Shown in pieces: positions 1-6,448 of a stretch of DNA of 8,576 nt. The stretch is taken from positions 1-8,576 of the forward strand of contig JALSPY010000219.1 of assembly GCA_026985705.1 (NCBI GenBank), read 5' to 3'. The notes beneath the pieces were generated by a model, which worked only from the letters and a program-made list of their open reading frames with translations, did not search any database and was not told where the DNA came from. The stretch is from Hydrogenothermaceae bacterium (GTDB lineage: Bacteria; Aquificota; Aquificia; Aquificales; Hydrogenothermaceae). Each line of letters opens with the position of its first letter. Position 1 is the stretch's first letter. The position numbers and the translations under genes were made by a program.

Positions 1-2217
1 TATACCTACATCTATAACTCCCGGCGTTTTCTCAAAAATATTTTTTATTTTTTCTGCTATCTGTAGCTGTGTTTTATAGTCTGGACCATAAACCTCTGCT
101 ACTATTGGAGATAAAACTGGTGGTCCTGGTGGTGGCTCTACTACGGCAACAAATTTAGCTCCATTTTCTTTAGCTATTCTTTCTATATCTTTCCTAATTC
201 TTTCAGCTATCTCGTGTGATTGGGCTTTCCTGTCATGTTTGTTTATAAGATTTATTTTAATCATTGCATAGTATGGAGCTTTTCTCAAGTAGTAATGTCT
301 AACTAACCCGTTAAAGTCAAAAGGAGCAGGTGTCCCAGTATATATAACGTAATTTTCTACTTCATTAACATTTTTAACATAATCAGCTAGTTTCTTAGCA
401 ACTTGATATGTTTTTTCCAGAGGTGTCCCTTCAGGCATATCTAAAACTATAAATAATTCACTCTTGTTATCGTAAGGCAACATTTTTACTAATACTAATC
501 TGTAGGCAAGCATTAGGACAGATAGAACTAAAATTAATCCCATTGCCCCTAAAAATAGCCATCTCTTTAATCTACTTGAAAATAAAGGTAGATATATTCT
601 TTCAAAGAGTTTTGTTAAAAATCCTGCTGTTTCTTCTTCTTCCTTTTCTAAATCTAAGGGTGTTTGATGTGGCTCGTGTTTAATCCATCTTAAAGCTAAG
701 TAAGGAGTTAGTATAAATGCTATTAACATTGAGAAGAACATTGCGACAGAAGAGTTAATAGGTATAGGTCTCATATATGGTCCCATTAGTCCTGTAACAA
801 AGGCCATCGGTAGTAAAGCCACTATAACTGCAAATGTTGCCAGTATAGTTGGATTTCCAACTTCATCTGTTGCAATAACCGCTGCCTCTGAAGGTGGAAG
901 TTTTCTCATAGAAAACCATCTGTGGATGTTTTCTAGGACAACTATAGAGTTATCAACTAGTATTCCAATTGAGAATATTAATGCAAATAGTGTAACTCTG
1001 TTAAGTGAGTATCCATACATTTCACTTAAGAATAGTGCTATAGCCAAAGTTACCGGTATAGTTACTGCAACTATTAAACTTTCTCTCCAACCTAAAGTTA
1101 CCGCTATCAGTAAAACAATTGAGAATGTAGCTATTAATAAGTGTTCTATAAGCTCATTTGATTTATCTGAAGCAGTTTCACCATAATTTCTAGTTATTTT
1201 TACATCTATTCCTTCAGGAATAACTTTTCCCTTTAATTTTTCCAGTTTTTCTATTACACTGTCTGCAACAACAACAGCATTACTACCTGTCTTTTTAGCT
1301 ATAGCTAAAGTAACTGCATTATAAACTTTATCCCTTTTTCCTTCTCCCTGAACTCCATATCCAAACTGAACTATATTAGTTGGCTCCCCTTCTCCTTCAA
1401 CAACTTTGGCAACATCTTTTAAATATATTGGTTTTCCGTTGTAAACTGTTATCACAACATTTTCTACATCCTTTTTATCTTTTAAAAACAGACCTGTCCT
1501 AACTTTAAATCTGTAGTTATTTCTGTCAAATTCTCCTGAAGGTAAAGATGTGTTAGCCTGTTTTAAAGCTTGAACTACCTGAGGTAATAAAATGTGGTAT
1601 GCATTTAATTTAGCTGGGTCAAAGTATACATATATAGTCTTTGGCTTTGAGCCTAATATTGTTGTTTCTGATATATTATCTAGCTGTTTTAATTCGTCTT
1701 CCACCTGTTCAACAACCTGTCTTATCTCATAAGAGGAGTATTTATCACTGTAGAAAGTCAATGCTATTATAGGGACATCATCAATTGATTTTGGTTTTAC
1801 CAATGGTTGCATTGTTCCATGTGGCATTCTATCCATATTTGACATAAGTTTACTGTAAAGCCTTACAAGTGCATCTTCAGGGTCTTCACCTACGAAAAAT
1901 CTCACCGTTACTATTCCAAATCCATCTCCAGCATACGAGTAAACATAATCTACTCCTGAAACTTCCCACATAATTTTTTCAAGTGGTTTTACTATATACT
2001 GGTTAACTTCTTTAGCTTCATGTCCGGGAAAAGGTATCATTATATCAATCATAGGAACAACAATCTGAGGTTCTTCATCTCTAGGAGTTGTTAAGACAGC
2101 AAATAAACCTAACAGTAAAGATGCTAAAACCATAAGAGGAGTAAGGGGCGAATTGACAAATGATGCTGCTATTTTACCTGCTAACCCATACTCCCTTTTT
2201 ATATTTTTATTTTTCAT
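1..2217 (-). CDS. RND-family efflux pump, inner-membrane subunit (AcrB/acriflavin-resistance type), 3' end cut by the window
   Basis: This is the proton-driven inner-membrane pump of a tripartite efflux system. 739 residues are visible without a stop; the family is usually about 1,020-1,080, so roughly the last 300 are outside. Visible parts: a first membrane helix near 25-43; a large periplasmic loop opening with RDEEPQI (46-51) and PFPGHEA; helices near 359-375, 380-398, 407-428, 455-475 and 487-506; helix 7 near 553-572; then the second periplasmic loop with PPPGPPVLSPIVAE (695-708). Helix 4 reads GILVDNSIVVLEN: Asp422 matches the proton-relay Asp407 of AcrB, while the second Asp is Asn423. 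This occurs in several HAE-type branches, and the helix is unlike the CusA/CzcA metal-pump pattern. The ATG at 2217-2215 follows GGAGG (2228-2224) by six bases. It is the third gene of the operon, 15 bases after the adaptor. The substrate cannot be told from sequence; drug, solvent or metal are all possible. Confidence 0.93.
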   Translation of the reverse strand, partial: MKNKNIKREYGLAGKIAASFVNSPLTPLMVLASLLLGLFAVLTTPRDEEPQIVVPMIDIMIPFPGHEAKEVNQYIVKPLEKIMWEVSGVDYVYSYAGDGFGIVTVRFFVGEDPEDALVRLYSKLMSNMDRMPHGTMQPLVKPKSIDDVPIIALTFYSDKYSSYEIRQVVEQVEDELKQLDNISETTILGSKPKTIYVYFDPAKLNAYHILLPQVVQALKQANTSLPSGEFDRNNYRFKVRTGLFLKDKKDVENVVITVYNGKPIYLKDVAKVVEGEGEPTNIVQFGYGVQGEGKRDKVYNAVTLAIAKKTGSNAVVVADSVIEKLEKLKGKVIPEGIDVKITRNYGETASDKSNELIEHLLIATFSIVLLIAVTLGWRESLIVAVTIPVTLAIALFLSEMYGYSLNRVTLFALIFSIGILVDNSIVVLENIHRWFSMRKLPPSEAAVIATDEVGNPTILATFAVIVALLPMAFVTGLMGPYMRPIPINSSVAMFFSMLIAFILTPYLALRWIKHEPHQTPLDLEKEEEETAGFLTKLFERIYLPLFSSRLKRWLFLGAMGLILVLSVLMLAYRLVLVKMLPYDNKSELFIVLDMPEGTPLEKTYQVAKKLADYVKNVNEVENYVIYTGTPAPFDFNGLVRHYYLRKAPYYAMIKINLINKHDRKAQSHEIAERIRKDIERIAKENGAKFVAVVEPPPGPPVLSPIVAEVYGPDYKTQLQIAEKIKNIFEKTPGVIDVGI

Positions 2218-2240
2218 TTTTTACCTCCACTGTTATTTTA
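2215..2240 (-). repeat. Translation-start block of the pump gene, near-copy of the block before the channel gene
   Basis: Read on the minus strand this block is TAAAATAA, then CAGTGGAG, then GTAAAAAATG. It contains the stop codon of the adaptor gene (2235-2233), the ribosome binding site GGAGG (2228-2224) and the pump start codon. The block at 4797-4824 before the channel gene has the same order and nearly the same bases (TAAAATAA, TT, CAGTGGAG, TAGAAAAATG). Confidence 0.7.
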
Positions 2241-3405
2241 TTCTGCAACCATCACAGGCTTTTTCTACATTGTCAGCTACAATAACCATACCTTTATCTA
2301 AACCTGAAACAACTTCAACTTTATCTCCATAATCTTCTCCAAGTTTTACGAAGTTAAGTCTTAAAATTCCATTCTTATCAACAATGTAAACTGCGTTTAA
2401 CTGTCCCCATTTGAATATAGCAGACTTTGGTATTAGGATTTTTTCATCTTTTTTTATAGGTATATAAACTTTTCCATACATACCCGGTGAAATATCACTA
2501 TCTTTAGGAATTTCAATTTTAATAGAGAAACTTCTACTCATTGGGTCTATAGAGTTACTTTTCTCTATAACTTTACCTGAAAACTCTTTGTTAACTGTTG
2601 TTATTTTTACTTTAAGCTTATCTCCTAAATTTACTTTATTAAACAGTTTTTCATCTATTTGGGAGAAAAATACAAGTTTATCTTGACCTATTATTAAAAT
2701 TGGCATACCGGGTGCTGCCATATCTCCAACGTCCATCATCTTCTTTATCACTATTCCGTCAAATGGTGCATAGATTTCACCGTATCCTTTCATTATTTGT
2801 GCATATCTCAATTTAGCTTTTATCTGTTTTTCTTTAGCATTTATCTGTTCTAATTTAGCCTTTAAACCTTCATATTGTGATTTAGCTCCTATCATCTTAG
2901 TTTCTATTTCTTCTAACTTCTGTTTAGGAATTGCATTTTCTTCGTATAACTTTTTAAATCTTTCATAAGTTCTCTTTGCAAATTCATAAGCAGTTTTAGC
3001 TCCCTTTAAACCGGCTAACACTTCTTCTTTTGCTTTTGCTATTTCTTCTAAACCAGCTTTAGCCTCTTTTATATTTTGGTCAATATCAGATGTATCAATT
3101 AAAGCTAACAGCTGACCTTCTTTAACAGTATCACCTTCCTTTACATATATTTCTTTAATCTTACCCATAATTTTTGTTGCTACTTTGGCATTATTATTGG
3201 ACATTACAGAGCCATCAACTTTGTAAATTTCCTCTGTTATGGTAGGTTCAACTTTTACGGTCTTTAAACCTTTAACTAACTTTCCCTCCTCATCTGCATA
3301 TCCCGGCTCAACACGACTAGAAAAAAATCCACCTATCCATAGGATTAGAAATAACATAGGTAATACGAAAAATAAGCCAAATTTAGCTACTGGATTAATA
3401 TTCAT
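2233..3405 (-). CDS. RND efflux periplasmic adaptor (HlyD/AcrA-like membrane fusion protein)
   Basis: This adaptor bridges the inner-membrane pump and the outer-membrane channel. The 390 residues are a usual length. In order: an uncleaved membrane anchor near 9-28; the first half of a lipoyl domain (about 66-107, with KIKEIYVKEGDTVKEGQLLA); an alpha-helical hairpin rich in Lys, Glu and Ala (about 108-203) that would contact the channel; the second lipoyl half (205-240, with APFDGIV); a beta-barrel (about 243-316); and a membrane-proximal domain (about 320-386). The ATG at 3405-3403 shares one base with the TAA of the channel gene and lies behind AGGAGGAG inside the last channel codons, so translation is likely coupled. 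An oddity is the C-terminal tail CDGC (Cys384, Cys387), holding the only two cysteines of the protein. The family is certain; the substrate is unknown. Confidence 0.93.
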   Translation of the reverse strand: MNINPVAKFGLFFVLPMLFLILWIGGFFSSRVEPGYADEEGKLVKGLKTVKVEPTITEEIYKVDGSVMSNNNAKVATKIMGKIKEIYVKEGDTVKEGQLLALIDTSDIDQNIKEAKAGLEEIAKAKEEVLAGLKGAKTAYEFAKRTYERFKKLYEENAIPKQKLEEIETKMIGAKSQYEGLKAKLEQINAKEKQIKAKLRYAQIMKGYGEIYAPFDGIVIKKMMDVGDMAAPGMPILIIGQDKLVFFSQIDEKLFNKVNLGDKLKVKITTVNKEFSGKVIEKSNSIDPMSRSFSIKIEIPKDSDISPGMYGKVYIPIKKDEKILIPKSAIFKWGQLNAVYIVDKNGILRLNFVKLGEDYGDKVEVVSGLDKGMVIVADNVEKACDGCRIK

Positions 3406-4799
3406 TATTTATCTCCTCCTTCTTTTTTTATTGTTTCTAGATTATCTATAGTTAAAGCTCCTGCTTGATACTTTAACTCTAAAAGTGAGACTTTAGCATC
3501 GTAAACAGCTTTAGCTAAATCAAAGAGAGTTTTATCGTAAAGGGTTTGTGTATCTAACAGGTCAATCATTGTTGCCATCTGATTTTTATATCTTTTTTCT
3601 GTTATTTCTAAAACTTCCTTAGCCCATTGGGAGTTTTTCTTGGCTGTGTTTAATTTAGCCTTTGCAGTTTGTAAATTTCTGTAAGCTTCATAAACTTTAA
3701 ACTTTATAAACTCCTTAAAACCTTTTTCTTTATTTTTATACTGTCTATACTGCTCTTTAGCAGCTCTATACTTATTTAAAGTTTGAAATCCATCAAATAG
3801 TTTCCAATTTAGAGCAATTCCTGCTGTCCACCATTTTCCATCACTACCAAAAGGATTTTTGTTATCATCCATTTCATAACTTGCAAAAGCACCAATCATA
3901 GGGAAAAAGTCTGCTTTATAAAAGTCTCCCATTTTTTTTGCTATTTTTACTCTCATTTCTACTGCTTTAAGGTCAGGTCTATTCTGAATTGCGTAATTTT
4001 GCCAGTACTCTACAGATTTGTCAGTATCTTCAAACTTTAGTTTTCCTACAACATCTATATCTTCAGGTTTAACATCATCAACTCCCATTGCCAGTAATAA
4101 ACCTTTCTTTGCTACATTGTATTGATTTTTAGCTTCCTCTAATTTTGCTTTAGCATTTTCTAAATAAACCTTTGCTCTTAAAACATCTGCTTTTATAGCT
4201 AAACCAACCTCATACATTTTTTTTGCAGTTTTATAATGCTTTTCAGCACTTTTTATAGCTAACTTTGCTAATTCAATTGCTCTTTTTGCTAATAGAGCTC
4301 CATAGTAAGCTTTAGATACATCATAGATAACCTTTTGTTGGGTTCTTTTTACATCTTTTTTAGTTGCCTCGTAATCTTTTTTCTTCATTTCTATTCCAGT
4401 TGATATTTTAAAACCTGTGAAAATTGGAAATTGTAATTCTAGTTTAGTTTGCCAGTTGTTAACTTCTGGAAAACTTGGTGGAGGAAAACGGAAAGATGTC
4501 ATATCAACAAACTTAGAGGAACTTTGCAAAGAAAGTTTTTCCTGATTTAATGTGTTCATCATAGCCCAACCGGGAGTATTAGTTCTCATAAACATTTCTG
4601 TAAATTTAATTGTTGGATATCTCATTCCCTTTGTTGCTTGATATTCGTATTTTTTTGCTTTTAAAAGTTTCTTAGATGCATTTAACTCAAAGCTATTTTC
4701 CAATGCAGTATTTATTGCTTCTTTTAGCGTAATATCTTTAGCAAAAGCAATACTTCCACTTATTAGCAGGACAGAAATTCCTACTGTAAATTTCTTCAT
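3405..4799 (-). CDS. TolC-like outer-membrane efflux channel (OEP family)
   Basis: This is the outer-membrane exit duct of the tripartite pump. The 464 residues match the usual 430-500. Residues 1-20 form a Sec signal peptide (Lys-Lys start, hydrophobic core, cleavage after AFA). The mature start DITLKEAINTALENS is the classic opening of the OEP family. The rest shows the internal duplication of the family: long Ala/Lys/Glu-rich helices and two beta-strand segments, ELQFPIFTGF (about 121-130) and ALNWKLFDGF in the second half. No lipobox cysteine is seen, so it is probably not lipidated. The ATG at 4799-4797 has GGAG seven bases upstream (4810-4807). As the first gene of the operon it sits about 40 bases after a TATAAT box, and its stop overlaps the adaptor start by one base. 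Assignment to TolC itself as opposed to a CusC/OprM-like channel is not possible here. Confidence 0.93.
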   Translation of the reverse strand: MKKFTVGISVLLISGSIAFAKDITLKEAINTALENSFELNASKKLLKAKKYEYQATKGMRYPTIKFTEMFMRTNTPGWAMMNTLNQEKLSLQSSSKFVDMTSFRFPPPSFPEVNNWQTKLELQFPIFTGFKISTGIEMKKKDYEATKKDVKRTQQKVIYDVSKAYYGALLAKRAIELAKLAIKSAEKHYKTAKKMYEVGLAIKADVLRAKVYLENAKAKLEEAKNQYNVAKKGLLLAMGVDDVKPEDIDVVGKLKFEDTDKSVEYWQNYAIQNRPDLKAVEMRVKIAKKMGDFYKADFFPMIGAFASYEMDDNKNPFGSDGKWWTAGIALNWKLFDGFQTLNKYRAAKEQYRQYKNKEKGFKEFIKFKVYEAYRNLQTAKAKLNTAKKNSQWAKEVLEITEKRYKNQMATMIDLLDTQTLYDKTLFDLAKAVYDAKVSLLELKYQAGALTIDNLETIKKEGGDK

Positions 4800-4824
4800 T
4801 TTTCTACTCCACTGAATTATTTTA
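4797..4824 (-). repeat. Translation-start block of the channel gene, near-copy of the block before the pump gene
   Basis: On the minus strand this reads TAAAATAA, TT, CAGTGGAG, TAGAAAAATG and includes the ribosome binding site GGAG (4810-4807) and the start codon. Compared with 2215-2240 it has a two-base insertion and small differences between the Shine-Dalgarno sequence and the ATG. The third gene, the adaptor, does not have the block. Confidence 0.7.
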
Positions 4825-4825
4825 A

Positions 4826-4839
4826 TAATAATATTATTA
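4826..4839. promoter_or_regulatory. 14-bp perfect palindrome at the expected transcription start of the efflux operon
   Basis: The palindrome TAATAATATTATTA is perfectly self-complementary. It lies just downstream of the TATAAT box at 4852-4847, so it would cover about +1 to +14 of the efflux transcript. A repressor bound here would block initiation, which is how many efflux operons are controlled. The bases are all A/T, so chance in an AT-rich spacer is a real alternative. No regulator gene is visible next to the operon. Confidence 0.35.
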
Positions 4840-4846
4840 GAATATC

Positions 4847-4877
4847 ATTATAACATATATGATAAAATCCACTACAA
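4847..4877 (-). promoter_or_regulatory. Candidate sigma-70-type promoter of the efflux operon
   Basis: The minus strand has a perfect -10 hexamer TATAAT (4852-4847). The best -35 candidate is TTGTAG (4877-4872) with a long 19-base spacer. Transcription would begin near 4840 and give a leader of about 40 bases before the channel gene. The -10 box is strong and the -35 box weak, which is typical of regulated promoters. Confidence 0.6.
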
Positions 4878-4898
4878 AATAACACTTATCTGGGATCG

Positions 4899-4912
4899 CT
4901 GTAATTTTACAG
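4899..4912. promoter_or_regulatory. Inverted repeat CTGTAA-tt-TTACAG upstream of the efflux promoter
   Basis: Two perfect 6-base arms are separated by two bases. They extend imperfectly outward (ATCg before the left arm, gAT after the right). The site is about 60-70 bases upstream of the predicted start of the efflux transcript. It has the size and symmetry of a dimeric regulator operator. It has no T-run on either side, so it is not a good terminator. Confidence 0.35.
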
Positions 4913-5044
4913 GATTAAAGATTTTTAAGCCTATGTTTGTATTTTATGAATTATAACTTTAATAAATTTTTTTTACATCCTAGAAAATCATGTTTTGAAA
5001 AAAGATAAATCTTCTAGAGAAATTAATCTTAATTTCCATTTGAA

Positions 5045-5061
5045 AATCCTATAATAGGATT
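5045..5061 (-). terminator. Hairpin downstream of tRNA-His, possible weak terminator
   Basis: Perfect 7-base arms (AATCCTA and TAGGATT on the minus strand) flank a three-base loop, starting 30 bases after the tRNA 3' end. The following T-run is short (TTTC), so termination would be weak. A second small hairpin with a better T-run follows at 5014-4997 (AAGAT, TT, ATCTT, then TTTT). Either or both may end the tRNA transcript; otherwise it would read on toward the efflux operon, which is on the same strand. Confidence 0.35.
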
Positions 5062-5090
5062 AGGAAATCATCATACTAAATATTGATAAG

Positions 5091-5164
5091 GGAGGGTGAC
5101 GGGACTTGAACCCGCGACCCCGAGGGCCACAACCTCGTGCTCTGCCAACTGAGCTACACCCTCC
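5091..5164 (-). tRNA. tRNA-His, anticodon GTG
   Basis: On the minus strand the sequence folds into a full cloverleaf. The 7-bp acceptor stem is GAGGGTG with CACCCTC. A four-base D stem GCTC/GAGC follows. The anticodon stem CGAGG/CCTCG encloses loop TTGTGGC, which gives anticodon GTG. The T stem GCGGG/CCCGT has loop TTCAAGT. The extra base before the acceptor stem is G and the discriminator base is C. This G(-1):C73 pair is the identity element of bacterial tRNA-His and confirms the assignment. The 3' CCA is not encoded (the next bases are CTT), so it must be added by the CCA-adding enzyme. Confidence 0.96.
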
Positions 5165-5297
5165 ATAGAAAACAATTTATATTATATTCAAAAATTTCTA
5201 ATTTGTATAGGTTTAATTTCGCTATAATTAATCATCTAATATCCTTTCATTCAATTCATTAATAACCCTAATTCCCAATTAAAACCTTAATAATAAT
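5165..5297. other. Spacer between tRNA-His and the IS relic
   Basis: AT-rich, no gene. It holds the tRNA promoter, and probably the end of the IS relic somewhere in 5250-5297: the stretch AACCCTAATTCCCAATT near 5266 stands out by its C content and could be part of a terminal inverted repeat, but I found no convincing partner on the other side of the relic. Confidence 0.4.
5181..5209 (-). promoter_or_regulatory. Promoter of the tRNA-His gene
   Basis: On the minus strand there is a perfect -10 TATAAT (5186-5181) and a -35-like TATACA (5209-5204; four of six bases match TTGACA) with the ideal 17-base spacer. Transcription would begin near 5174, about ten bases before the mature tRNA 5' end. Confidence 0.6.
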
Positions 5298-5820
5298 TTA
5301 AAACTGTAAAGCTAAAATAAAAAAGTGAATTTAAGTTAAAAAAACTTCTAAAGAAACAACCTTAATATTCTCAATTCCCATATACTTTAATCTACTAAAT
5401 GTTGTTTCTATTTTTTCCCTCACTTTTTTCAAAAAAATTGTTTTTCCCTCTGTTTATTATGAATTTTTTCTTTCTTATTGCCTCTAACTCTATATTTAGT
5501 TGTTTTAGCTATTCCTTAAATTCCTTTAATACATTTATATTGTGTTTAAAAGCTGGAATTATATTGAATGATATAGGTTATTCATATATGTCTATTATCA
5601 ATGCAAGCTTATATTCAAACCTTCCTCCATCTCCATTATTGCCTTTATATATTTTCCCTTTTACTTTTTTACATCTTCTTATCCTTATAAGTTTACAAAT
5701 AGGAAGTTAAAACATAGACTAAAAGGATTATAAATATACTGTCAGAAAATTTTGGTTTGTTTTATGTCTGTGTCTTATCAATTTTAATATTTCATCTACA
5801 ATTATATAAACAGTTATTAT
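5298..5820 (-). pseudogene. Decayed IS982-like transposase with internal deletion, stops and a frameshift
   Basis: Nothing here is intact, but minus-strand translation gives recognisable pieces in order. From about 5820: YIIVDEILKLIRHRHKTNQ (an N-terminal piece). From 5706: LPICKLIRIRRCKKVKGK followed by IYKG. Then FEYKLALIIDIYE, a stop, and PISFNIIPAFKHNINVLKEF. After a shift of reading frame (from 5423): REKIETTFSRLKYMGIENIK followed by VVSLEVFLT. The order LPIC...R.RRCK, YKLxLIID, P.xF.xxPA and IETxFSRLK is that of the IS982 family of DDE transposases; the Glu of IET would be the catalytic one. In-frame stops are at 5730, 5721, 5709, 5580 and 5511 (first base), and another at 5333 in the second frame. 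All pieces up to about 5425 share one frame. Only about 174 codons remain against about 290 in the family, and a block is missing between the TNQ piece and LPIC. The exact IS family is the less certain part; IS5/IS4-like is the alternative. Confidence 0.75.
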
Positions 5821-5925
5821 ATTATTATTTAATAATTTATTATTTCAGTGGCATTATTTATTATTATAAGGAAATTCAAGAGAGATATAAGAATACCAAT
5901 TAACACGGGGAAAATAATATCAAAA

Positions 5926-6438
5926 ATGGATTTAAATATAGATTTTGAAGAGCTTAAGGTTAATGGTATAAAAGTTAACTACTTTTTTGTTTGTAAAAGG
6001 AAATTATGGCTTTTTGATAGGAATATTTCTATGGAAAACAAATCTGATATAGTCCTTTTAGGAAAACTATTACACGAAGAAAGTTATAAAAGAGATAAAC
6101 CTAAAGAGGTTTTGATTGATAACCTTATATCTATAGATATAGTTGATAGCTTAAACATTAGAGAAGTTAAACACTCTGACAAAATGGAAAAAGCCGACAA
6201 AATGCAAATTCTATACTATCTGTATTATCTAAAAAAACTTGGAATACATAAAAAAGGAATACTAAATTATCCAAGACAAAGAAAGAGAGAATTTATAGAG
6301 CTTACTCCAGAAGATGAAAAGGAAATAGAAAAAACATTAATAGAGATAGATAAAGTTTTAAGACAGGATAAACCTCCACCAGCAATAAATGCCCCATACT
6401 GTAAAAAATGTGCCTATTTTGAATTTTGTTTTGTATAG
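5926..6438 (+). CDS. cas4: CRISPR adaptation nuclease Cas4 (RecB/PD-(D/E)XK family with iron-sulfur cluster)
   Basis: Cas4 trims prespacers and selects PAM-proximal ends before Cas1-Cas2 integration. From ATG 5926 the protein has 170 residues, in the normal range for type I Cas4. All key residues are seen: Cys23 in FFVCKRKLWLF; His50 in GKLLHEES; an Asp in ISIDIVD (71 or 74); Glu80 and Lys82 in REVKHSD; Gln94 in QILYYLYYLK; and Cys159, Cys162, Cys168 in CKKCAYFEFC. Cys23 and the last three would hold the 4Fe-4S cluster. The reading frame stays open upstream to 5836 and a GTG at 5848 is possible, but residues before Met26 of that version are not Cas4-like and have no ribosome binding site. The ATG at 5926 lacks a good one too: the nearest purine run, GGGG at 5907-5910, is about 15 bases away. 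All other genes here have strong sites. It is the first of three closely packed cas genes. Confidence 0.92.
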   Translation: MDLNIDFEELKVNGIKVNYFFVCKRKLWLFDRNISMENKSDIVLLGKLLHEESYKRDKPKEVLIDNLISIDIVDSLNIREVKHSDKMEKADKMQILYYLYYLKKLGIHKKGILNYPRQRKREFIELTPEDEKEIEKTLIEIDKVLRQDKPPPAINAPYCKKCAYFEFCFV

Positions 6439-6448
6439 GGAGCTTATT

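Noticed and set aside
926..1186. Plus-strand open frame of 86 codons
   Set aside because: It lies wholly antisense to the pump gene, whose frame is unbroken and matches a known family; the frame gives no recognisable protein.
3239..3451. Plus-strand open frame of 70 codons
   Set aside because: Antisense to the adaptor N-terminus and channel C-terminus, both of which are certain genes; it has no ribosome binding site.
4800..5090. Small protein gene between the efflux operon and tRNA-His
   Set aside because: Stops are frequent in all frames and no start codon with a ribosome binding site was found; the stretch fits a regulatory spacer.
5399..5710. Plus-strand open frame of 103 codons, Phe/Leu/Ser-rich, looking like a membrane protein
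   Set aside because: The opposite strand carries ordered transposase fragments; the hydrophobic look is the complement of Lys/Glu-rich codons.
5848..5925. GTG 5848 as the cas4 start (26 extra residues)
   Set aside because: The extension is low in resemblance to Cas4, has no ribosome binding site and starts in the IS border region; ATG 5926 begins a normal-length protein.
5250..5925. Terminal inverted repeats and target duplication of the IS relic
   Set aside because: I compared AACCCTAATTCCCAATT near 5266 with the sequence before cas4 (for example 5895-5925) and found no convincing match; decay may have erased them.
6389..6448. ATG 6389 as the cas1 start
   Set aside because: It overlaps the conserved cysteine region of cas4 in another frame; ATG 6449 has AGGGAG at ideal spacing and gives the usual Cas1 N-terminus.
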